A stretch of DNA of 64,000 nucleotides from Saccoglossus kowalevskii (lineage: Eukaryota > Hemichordata > Enteropneusta > Harrimaniidae), in contig NW_003128369.1 in NCBI RefSeq assembly GCF_000003605.2, positions 428,304 through 492,303 of the forward strand. The letters run 5' to 3'. Shown here piece after piece: positions 15,001 to 27,000 of this stretch. The notes beneath the pieces are model-generated. The model was not told where the DNA came from, made no database searches, and saw only the letters and a list, made by a program, of their open reading frames with translations. The translations under genes and the position numbers were made by a program. Each line of letters begins with the position of its first letter. Position 1 is the first letter of the stretch.

Positions 15001-18000
15001 CAAACGCAAAGAACAATTTTCCCGCCAAAAAATATGTAGATTTATTCATTTATGTGAAGGCCAGGCCTAACAAATATGTTCTTTATTTAATTTCTAAATT
15101 TCTGTAATTTGGATATTTTTATTTAATCAGTGGCACCATTCCCCAAGGGTACCTGTATACCTGTGATATCACCAAAATCTACCTGTGTTTTGGACATTTT
15201 CATTTATTCAGTGGCACCATTCCCCAAGGGTACCTGTATACCTGTGATTTCACCAAAATCTACCTGTGTTTTGGACATTTTCATTTATTCAGTGGCACCA
15301 TTCCCCAGAAGTACAGATGGATTTAGAGACCTAACGAACAAGAGTGCAGTATCATATAGAGTGGGGACACTACCTGTGATAAAAATATGAAATAAACAGT
15401 GAGTAGAAGCAAATACTGCAGCCGTTCAAATGAACATTACCTTGGACGAGACTGTCTCAATTTTATCTTGCAGTTTGCCGATAGCAAGCCGTATTTCAGT
15501 CTGTTGTTGCCGGGTTTCTGACAGAAGCATAGGAGTGGTCATGTCGCTGCCGACTGGTTGCTGCTGTGGAGGTTGTGACTGTGGGTACATGGCACTATAC
15601 TGGGGAACTTGCGGCATTTGCTGTGTAGGAGCCATCCCATACTGTGAAACTTGAGCCATCGGTTGGGGTGGCTGGAACGTTAAAGGCGTTGCACCTGCAT
15701 ATTGCTGAAAGAAATGTTATAATGAGTTCATCACAGCTTATCTATTTAACTTTCAGAGTCACTCATTATAACAAGCAGCCTCTCTGCTGAGATAGCTCCG
15801 CTGTTAGCAATGCACATTTCAATTAACGAACTGAAGATATCATTAGAAAATGAACAATATGTATAGTATCAAAGCAATCGTTTTTCAAAAAGAATTCAAA
15901 AATATCCTATTTTACAAAAATGACAAAGATATTCATCAAAATTAGAGAATTGAAGATATCATAACAAAATGAACAAATCTGAGAGAGTGACAGGTGACAA
16001 CCAGCACCGACGGACAATCACTCATATGATAAGCTCCTCTTGACAAAGTCCACAACGGAGCTAAAAAGGGGACAGAACAACTACTGTAAAATCTGTATTA
16101 GAAGCCGCGGCTTCTATTAAAATGGTACAATGCAACAGAGTGGATGCGGCTTCTATTGGAGCATCTACACATATGAGAAATGATGAATTTTTGGTTCTCA
16201 ATTATTCAAATAGAATGGATGCGACTTCTATTAGGGATGCGGCTTCTAATACAGATTTTACGGTACGCTTCTCCCACTTTCTTCTCCTATGTATGTCTCT
16301 TCAGCTATGGAAATTAGACAACCATATATAATGAATACATCTCAATAGAACTCTACTACCACTGAGCAATGAGTAAAGCATTTTCCATTTACAAAATTTA
16401 TATCACATTCATTGTACTGCCTTGCACAAAGTAAAGCAAAACTCACTTTTTTAAATCTATTTTGAGTTGTACTTACCGGGAAAGGTTGTGCAGGCATCTG
16501 AGGCTGAGATTGGTAAAGTGCTAGTTGTTGTGGTGGAAAAGGTTGGGCAGCTGCAAAGAAAATATCCTCTGCTTGTAAATAATAAACATACACCTCTTTA
16601 ATTTGGCCTGCTTTTTTATACTTGGTAAAGCATAGAGTTCTTATTGTCCAGTCTTGTAACATTCAGTAAAACAGAGACCTGGAAAAACTAAATTTACCTT
16701 GCATCGGTTGGGTCAAAGGTTGGGTCAAAGGTTGTGATGGCACAGTCTGCGGGGGTAACTGCTGTACTGGCTCAGTCTGCTGTAATAGTGGTTGTTGTGG
16801 CACGGTTTGTAGATTGTCAGGCTTCGCTGGTATGGAAGGATGAGCGGGTGCTTGATGTGTGGTGTGATCCTGTGATACAAATAAACAAACTGAAACCACT
16901 GGACATACTTTACAAGTAATTGGACTGTCGATATACAGAGGATATCCAACGAGTGACAGTGTGATATCTGATTTATTAAACAAGTGTAGGAATTTTTTAC
17001 ATGTTCCGATCACGAATTGAAGGTCCTATTCAACCCCATGTATCCATTTCACAGCTTTTTATCATCATAGAATCGTAGAATTCTGTGAGCGATTCTTAAC
17101 ATGTTCAGTAATCATTTGCATATTAGATAAAAGTTTACCGACAATTTATAGCCACTGTTTGGAAGGAAAATAAATATATTTACAGTTTTAGCGACACATT
17201 TGTAACATTTTACTAACTTTCTACCAGCAGTTTTCGGCTGGTAAATACGAATTAGTTTTCTCCCTATTCTCTAATAGCTACAGTCGCCAACAAATATAAA
17301 AGTTGTACGACACAAGACTGACTGGTTACCCCATTTCTTATTAAAACATTGAAAATTAAAATTTTCATTGTTTCGACTAAGTGATACCTCCTCTATGGTT
17401 TCAAAATTTGCAAAGTAGAATGAATTAAAAAAATCTTAGTAACATTGTGAATTGCCTTGCAATATGTATCTCTGATCACACATCGTAGTTACAACACTAA
17501 CCTCTACTTCAGAGTCTACACTATCTGCCTGTGTCGCACTGGACCCCATCCTTGGCAACATTGGCTGACCCATCTTAGCCATGCGGGAAATCAGTTTGGC
17601 TTTACTCTGAGTTTGTGGTTGCGTCTTTGAAAAGAAATAACAAGTTATATTAATACAAAATACATTGTAAACACTGTACCGAAAATTTATTTATTTTCAG
17701 ATGAATTTTTTTTGCTGAAAAAATTAAACAGCGACAATGAAATCCAGCAAAAATTCAACTCTTCAAAAATCAGTGAAAATAAAATTCATACAAAACAGCT
17801 AAAAAGTCTTTTCAGCAAAACTGTAAAATGACTAATTTTCACTGGGTTTAAATCATCGCTGATTTACCATTTCAGGCATATTCAGTGGGTTTTAAATTCA
17901 CAGTTTTATCATTTAGATAATGTGTTCTATGCTAAATTTTACATATTCACTGGGTTTTAATTTAGTGCATTATTCAGTCGGCAAAATAAGCAAAATTAAA

Positions 18001-21000
18001 ACCCAGTGAATAATTAATCCTTTTACAGTAGAGTATTTAAAGTATGTATGGCCCCAAGGAAGCCATAGAATGCTCCATTTTCAATTAGAATTATCAAAAA
18101 CTCCACACCCTGGTAGGGAGAAGCCTATCTCCCCAACTTGCTTGCGCCACTGAATTGCAGTGCTCCCTCTTGCAGTTTTTTTCTAGAAAAACCCCTGGTA
18201 ATGACAATGCTTACCGCTGCTAGCTGTTCATTTATTGAAGCAGTTCTGGCTCTCACAGATTCCTCACTAAAAATGAAAGCACAGTTTATGTTATATATTT
18301 CACTGTAAGATTCTACCGGAGTACATACATTTCCAATGATAGGTATTCACATAAGACGAATACAATCAAGACATATAGCAGATATGGCAAATCTTCATAG
18401 CTACATGTATGGACAAAGGTGTGGTGGGAATCAAGTTCATGAACACCTGAGAACTGGTTCTAGAATGGCGAAAAATGATTGGTTATTTTTTTTAAATTTA
18501 AATTTAAGTCTAACAATTAATTGCTACATTCAGCCATGTTTAATTGTGCAACAAATAAATGGGAATACAGTGTGTATATGCAAGTACAACATGAATATAT
18601 ATGTGTGTGAAATGAATTAGTATATGCATGTTAAAGATATGGCTCCAGAAAAACTTCTTTTAATCTATCAAAGATCAACCATCACAGTCAAACACAGTTA
18701 AACTGAGAAGAAATAATCATCATCTTGTAACCATAGATACACAACTACAGTGACCCACATTACTTGCATCATAGCTACACAGTTGAGGACAAATGAATCT
18801 GGCATCATCCACAAAAATCAGGATGGTATATAGCAATAACATACAAGATGTGTCAGGGCAGCATGTTACTGAACACACTTGCAAAATTGGAGACAAACAG
18901 TTTGGTTACTGTGACCATGAGGGATACGACTGATGTGTGAGTCATTTTATTTTATTTTTATTTTTATTTTATGGCAGTATAAATGGTAAATATGATATAA
19001 AAGGTTACTGCGAAGTACGCATGAAGGCAGTACAGTGGTCGTATAGAATGATACTCAGTGGAGAATGATGGAACCCGTACTGTTTGGTGGCATACTTTTG
19101 TGATAACCTCATTATACATCTTTTTCCTGCATGTAGGGATAATTTAATGAAAAAATATACCAAAAATTACAACAAAAACCTTTTGTGCTGAACGAATGTT
19201 TGCCTTCAGTGACGGTGATTCTATTTCATAACGATAAAATACTTCTTTGTATGATGTAAACCAGAAAACAAATTCCAATGAGACGTCAATAATCTGATGG
19301 TGGTGTTTACCCCAATAATCAAAAATACTTTATTTTCGCTTGGAATTAATTTTCACTTAAGGAATGATTCAGTGAAAATAAAATCCAGCGAATATACTTT
19401 TTTTCCTATATTTCACATTCAACTCGCCAAAAATCAGTGAAAATAAATTCCATACAAAACACCAAAAATGTCTTTTCAGCGAAAATTAATTCCAGTTAAA
19501 ATAAAGAATTTTACAGTATATGAGCAAATTCAAATGTTTGAATGATTGCTGATATGTTTTTAATGCGAGGTGTATAATGCCATGTTTCATAAACTATGAA
19601 CGTGTTGAATAAATGCATATATTCAATGGACCGTGTAGAAGTAAACATGAAAGCGTGGTTTACCCTGCTAAAAACATTACCTGGCAGAGTCTGTAGCAGT
19701 TGATTCAGTGGCATCTTGTGTTGCCATGACAACCGGTGATGAAGAAGATGAACTGTGATCTTCTCTGTCTTTTGAAAATTTAACCTTAGAGTGAAACAAG
19801 TTAACACCAATCAAAAAAAGACAATCCCTTCTCAAGTACAGTGAAAGTACCAGGATGTGAGTCATGCATAAGGCCTATTGTGCACCTTTTCCGTGATACA
19901 TTTCATTTCAATGTTTTCCAGACAGTGTACTCACTTTCTTTATTTCCACTTCAAATATAAGCGTAGAATTTGGAGGAACTCTGTTCCCCATTCCTGTACT
20001 TCCATAAGCCAGAAATGGAGGTATTATTAAGAGTCTTTTACCACCTTTCTTCATACCAAGTACACCTTCATCCCATCCCTGTTAAAGATGAATACATTAT
20101 ATTAATATGAATTGATCACTCATGTTTTGTTGGTACTGCTAACCAAATGTTTGCGGTGGTTGTAAAACCCAGTTTGTAGTGGTGGTGGTATCCAGGTAAT
20201 AGTATTGTGCGGTGATGATTACTATGACAGAACACCACACCCTTCCCGTGGTTTTCGATGCGAATGGAAGTTATTTTTATGAGTGATGTGGTGTATCCTG
20301 CAGCCATACTTCCATAAGCTTCACTTCGCTTGTGAAAGTACAGCAGAATACACCGCGTCTCGAGTACCATTACTGTTGTTCAAATTTCATTTCACTCGGC
20401 AAGTATATTCATGTACCCCAAGGGAAAAATATTGTACTTCTAAATATTTTTTATTTCTGATATGTTTCGAAAAACGGTACTCCTAAAGGGACTACTTTGT
20501 TTGCTTTCAGACCTCATTTGCATATGGGGTGTGGAAATATCAATTTTGATTTCAGAGACGAATCAAAATAAACTGCAGTACATATGTAACAATTATAGGT
20601 AATGGTTGTAGTGGTATCTGTATTAAGATGGTGGTGAGGGTTAACATGGGTATATAAGGCTGTAGAAGATAATATTTTACCTTGATCACTTTGCCTTTGC
20701 CTATTTTAAATCTAAATGATTTATCAGAATTCGCATTGCTATCAAAAACCTATCGAGAAACACACAAGAGAAATTAATAAATATTTCAACCTCGTTATTC
20801 ATTGAAAAACAAGACATATTAACCCCGGAATATTACCCAGCGTAACTTCTTGGATTTTACTTTCAAAAAGGAACACGATCAGCATTTATCGATTGCAAAT
20901 TTAACAGAATATTAATAATAAGTAAAATATTAACAAATTTTGACAATTTCCCTAACATTTGAGACAGAATATGATGTTATTTAACGATTTTAAAAACAAA

Positions 21001-24000
21001 TTTAAATTAACAACTTTTAGCAAAACAAATTTTGATTATGAATTAATTTACAAAAGCTGGTATTGGTGATGAAAGGATTACTGTAAAATACTTTATTTTA
21101 GCTGGAATTAATTATCGATGAATAGACTTTTGGGGAGTTTTGTATGGAATTAATTTTCCCTGATTTTTGATGAGTTGAATTTAAAATATAAGAAAAAATA
21201 TATATTCGCTGGATTTTATTTTCACTGAATTATTCCTTCAGAGAAAATTAATTCCAAGTGAAAATAAAGTATTCTACAGTATTTAAATATAGATAGTACT
21301 ATAGATTACCTTTCCTAATCCATGATTACTATAAATCCATCCTGTGTATTTAACTTCCACTGAATCTCCATTATCCAAAGCCAATCCATCTCCTAGTATC
21401 ATATCTTGTGTAATGACGCCATCTGTATTTCCTCCAGCACTGTTCACTTTAGACAGAGCTATCTGTAAATTAAAACAAATGATATTATACACAGAATAAT
21501 AGCATAGGTCAGTATCTTATTTTGCATAATGATGCTATTTCATTCAACAAATATTTTTATTTTTTTTCTGAAATTCTGTATATTAGGCCCCCTTCATGTC
21601 AAGATAATTTATAGTTTACTAAAAAGTATAAAAAAAACACAGAGACAGATGTGAACATGATATATGAATAAGCATCTTTATAATGATTTCAACATGTCAG
21701 GAGAAATGATCAGAACCAAGAAAATCTGATAGTCACCATTACCGGATTCTGCCATAAATTCACCCATCCAAAAAATTGATTAAAATGTTCGAAAAATGAC
21801 GCCAAAATATTTTTAAAAAAAACACATTAAAAAACTGTCGAAAAAAATTTGTTTGGTCCTATTATATTTTATTTAAACCCCAAACCGCCGTTTAACATCC
21901 AAGGCAAATTTACAGAAGAATCCAGTAATATCTCACATACCTGCTTAGTGAAGTCTAAGGCATTCTGTTCAGATTCAAACATAATAGACCAGTTTTGTCT
22001 TGTATCGTCATAAAATGTACCATAATTGTTTGCCTGCACCTAAATTGAAACCATGTAGCAGTAATTATTATTATTATACATCTGTTACAGTAACGCTATA
22101 AGTTACAGCGTACCATAATTTTGTGGTGTATTTTCATCCTATCATATTAGGAAATGCAAATTCCAAATATGGAATGATTACATGCGTAAGTGTATTCTAA
22201 TAATAAAAACAAGCATGGCTGCCACCAGGGTTTGATCAGACACCATACAAAGAAGTTCGCTGATTTCTGTTCTTTTTTTGAATTTCGGCATTCCCATGAT
22301 GAATCCTTGGAAGGAAAAGATGTATAATAATAAGGTTATTAGGAGAATACCTCAAAGTATGCACTCAGACAGTACGCTGTCACATTGACCGTTGCGCGTC
22401 AGTCGATACTCTCGCTGTACTGTCTTCGTGCATACTTTGAGGTATTCTTGTAATAACCTCGTATTATTATACAATTGAAAGTGAAAATAATAAAGTTTTC
22501 CCATAAAACCCTGTGCAAACATGTTTGAATGTGTCATGGTCGTATTTCCAAATTGGAAAATGTGCGTCATATTTATGTCATATTCAAACACTTTAGCATC
22601 AATTTAGAGTGTGACAGAAAAAAAAAAACATAAATAAATAAAAAAAATTTTTTGCTGGCATTTTAGAGCATTAAATTATAACTACATATAGGAAAAGATG
22701 TATAATAATAAAAATTACATAATAATACTTCAAAGTATGCACTCAGGCAGCAAGGAATCACATAAATAAGATCACTGTACTGCCATTGTGCATACTTTGC
22801 AGTATTCTCATAATAATATTGTTTTTCCTTTACATAGCTTCTTTCAATTAGTTTCACAATATGACGTCAATTTCATATTCATATGAGTTGAATTACTACA
22901 GTCGTCATCTTAGAGGCTTATCCAAATTGCAAACTTCTTTCATATAGAAAACATTTCAGTCAAGAGAACCTTAACAGCGCAGGATTTGTTTGACGATTTC
23001 AGCCACTTATGTTTTTCTGTACTGTTCCTTCCAATCTTATACGTGTTATATAAGAACTCCCAACATTCATTGCTACTGTGTCTGTGTCCAAGCGAACTTC
23101 AAACATGGAACGTTTCATACTTCACAGGCTCGGTGATTGTGTGTCAAAGCAGGATGCTAATTAGTGTTGCATGCTGGGACTTTAAAATAAAGCATTCAGT
23201 TTTCAAAATGCGTAACTCGCAAATGCTGTAATAGTGAGATAGTATAAAATACTTTATTTTAGCTGGAATAAAGACTTTCTTGGTGTTTTGTATGGAAGTT
23301 GAATGTAAAATATAGGAAAACAGGTATATTTGCTGGATTTTATTTTCACTGCATCATTCCTTCAGTGAAAATTAATTCCAATATAGTATTTTATAGTAAA
23401 ACAACTTTAAATGAAAGATCACAAAAATACTCACCACAAAACTGAAACTGGCAGTGATTCTAGTCGATGAAACTTGCTGTTTTTTACTTAAATACAAGAG
23501 AATTTGATACTGAAATTGAAACATCAACAAAAATCAACTATCACTGAAAACAATATTTTTTCTCGTCCTACTCAACTTGAAAAACAATAGTTTGCACACT
23601 TGATAACAATCACACTGCATCAATCTTATCAACCGCCATTTTAACTACAAAATATAGTACGCCCTCTATGGCAAATACAGTAACTGTAATCAAAAAATGT
23701 ACCAGAATTGTCTGGGACTATTAAAAGTGAATAAATGAGTAGCATTTTACCTCATTGTTGGCATGGTTACCAAGCACAGCAGCTCCTAGTTTTCCTTGTT
23801 TATTGTATTGCCCATTAATACTGTTGAACAGAAAGAAAGAAGGTTGGTAATAAGGTGGGTACTTTATGGCCAAGCACATAGCACCAAGATCCCCCAAATA
23901 CCCCAGCCAGCAAAGTCTCTGGCGTATTCCATATACCCGGTACTCACTATTTGAAGGCTTGAACTGCTATCGCATGTAGGACTTTAGGTGCTGCCGGATC

Positions 24001-27000
24001 AGAAGCTAAAACAAAAAGTAGATACACGATGATTTAATTTTTATAAATGGTATTGTAAAATAACAAAATTCAATGGAAGAGTAAAACTGACCTACCGTAT
24101 TTGTTCTATTAGAAATATATCTCCAATAGAGAAACAAGTACTATATTTGCTCAATTAAAAGCACAAGTTTAAGTGCACATAAAACAAAAATTACTGTACA
24201 TTGGATTTTATTTTGACCATGGTCAGATCTTAGTATTAATACAGCAAAATACAGTATACCACAATGCACCTTACAAACTTCTTACAAATTTCTGAAATCC
24301 TCATTTCCCCAAATAATCACAGACTATTCCAAGTAACTGGATTCTAAGTTCATAAATTCCTGAAATAAGGCAAATAATTACAAGCATAAAGGGCCCTATT
24401 CCAAATACGTGGATTCTGAATTTATAAATTCCTGATAAGAGGCAAATAATCACAAGCATAGAGGGCCCTATTCCAAATACATGGATTCGGAATTTATAAA
24501 TTCCTGAAATGAGACAAATAATTACAAGCATAAAGGGCCCTGTTCCAAATACGTGGATTTTGAATTTATAAATTCCTGAAATGAGGCAAATAATCAAATA
24601 GAGCGCCTTATTCAAAGTAAGTAGACACTGATTTAATAATATATATTAATTATGATCGCAATCATCAAATTTCAACAACACAAGTTTGTTTGCCATTTCT
24701 ACCCCTTGATTTCTGTCTTTAAGATAACATGGTAACTAAATCGTTGTGAATCGTGTGCTCACCAGTTTCTTTTTGTTTCTTTGGCTGCTTTGGTGCTGTG
24801 TAAGTCAGCGATGCATTGCCACCAGTGTTACTTGCACGATCCATACCAAACAGAGAACTCAGCTTTGAGCTACAATAAAACAACAAGAGTCATATTATTA
24901 AGAATAACCTAAGTAGTCTCATCGTCTATGGTTTCTATTAAAATCATACATGTATTTATGTATCTATGTATCGGGGACATGTAAACATTTCATTTTCACT
25001 GCTATTGAAATTTGTGATATGATAACAGCATTGGTGAGAATAATATCACAGTGACTCATTATCAGTTTCACTTTCAATATTGAAATAGGACAATTTGTGA
25101 CATTGCTGTTGTAGGCATTGTGATCAGTTCTCTTGTAAGCTTTCCAGCATATAATAACATGACTGCAGCAAACTAGTGGCTCATTTTATCAAGATGTATA
25201 TGGAGACCAATAAAACATAGACAAATATTTAATTTTTTGGGTGAAAAGGGCAGAACAAACACCGTGGATGTGAATCAAACGTTCACATGAACAAAATCAC
25301 AGACATCCATGCTATTGCATTATACTGTGGAATACTTTATTTTCGCTGGAATTAAGGCTGTTTGGGAGTTCTTTATGGAATTTATTTTCACTGATTTTTG
25401 ATGAGTTGAATGTGAAATATAGGAAAAAAAGTATATTCGCTGGATTTTATTTTCGTGGAATCATCCCTTCAGCGATAATAGCGAAAATAAATTCCAAGCG
25501 AAAATAAAGTATTCTACAGTACTATGCCAAAACAGATAATCAATAGAGCGATTGTGAAACTGTCAGAGTACATTCAAAGTACAACATTCGCCTTGTATTT
25601 CACACCAGACATTGCATTAAAGTTGTTTGTCTACTGAATCGGTTTCCCAAGCTTGATGTAAACCTACTTCCCCACCCCACCCCCACCCACAAATCTGTGC
25701 ACAATTCTACCAAGAGGTTTGACTTCTGTAAAATGCATAGATTTGATTGAAGGGATCTTTTAAGTCTGCGCCCAATCAGAGTTGTTGTAGCATGTGACAA
25801 AAGTATTAAACAAAATGTAGCATTGTGCTGCTGATTGTGAATTTTTATCAGATTCTATAACAGTGTGTTTTCAATGCAGGCACTGTACTCTTGAGTTCAT
25901 GTATCTATGCAAAATATTGAAATCATTATTTTGACTCGTATCTTATCAGTTCACAGTTCTTACCCCAGGGCCTTACATGAATACAGTTGTTATGCTTACA
26001 GACTTGTGACGGCTGAAATCTATGTTTGTATTATTGCGAGTATAACATCTTGCATCATGCACACAAAAACGGTGGCCATGTTTCACAGCTGTGTTTCTTT
26101 AGTGTAGTATAGTGAAAATAGGGGAACAAATAAATAGATAGAATTGATCTAATTATTTAGATTTTAGCCCGTACATAACTAATTATAAAATGTCTGCTAA
26201 ATCTCTGGCTTGAAAGAAAATATTCCACTGTAATCGTACCTATTTTGTCCATGATAAAGTTGTAACAAGCGATTTGATTGGACAGAAGGAAATATCTCTA
26301 GTATTGCCGATGAGGGTGCACTGAAAATACACGTTGGCTGAAAAGAATCTTCCAAGGAATAGTGGTGATGTGATGGCGGAATAAACGAAAATTTTAAATT
26401 TCTTGTTTTTTGAAAGGATGGCAAATTCACGTGTATTGATAGTGTTACAATATAGTAACACTAATAAACTCAAGCACACTTCATATTTGTTGCACAAGTG
26501 TGCTTTCATCCATTATGGGGCAATAAAATGACTGTTCAGACAATAAGGACATCCTTATTTCTCATTTATTTACGTTAACAAGTAATCATATTAATTTGTT
26601 AACACTAGGTCAAATTTATTTCTGTTAACACGGAAGTCATACATTTGTATTTACATTTACCGATAAAAAAATGTATTTCTAAGAATGCAATGAAGATTTT
26701 ATTATTAGAGTATTAGTATTATTATATTATTTGTTTCTGATACTACACGTCATATTTATTTCCGTTTACACAGGCGTCAGTCTGTTTGATTGTGGATGTA
26801 CGAACTACTATAATTAGCATACTTTCAAGTTGTTTTAGAAAATAATCTGGATAGATCTAGCGGTTAATGAAAAATGGAATAGCAGAAATCGTTCCCCGTC
26901 CCCCAATAAATGGGGTACTGGTTTGAACGCAGACTTGAAGAACGGCGGCCAGTGCATGATCATGATCATGACACCGCCAGGGCGATGATGTGGTGGGGAT

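Noticed and set aside
24301-24615. 104-codon minus-strand frame with 24-residue repeats
   Set aside because: By-product of the 72-bp tandem repeat inside FKBP15 intron 2.
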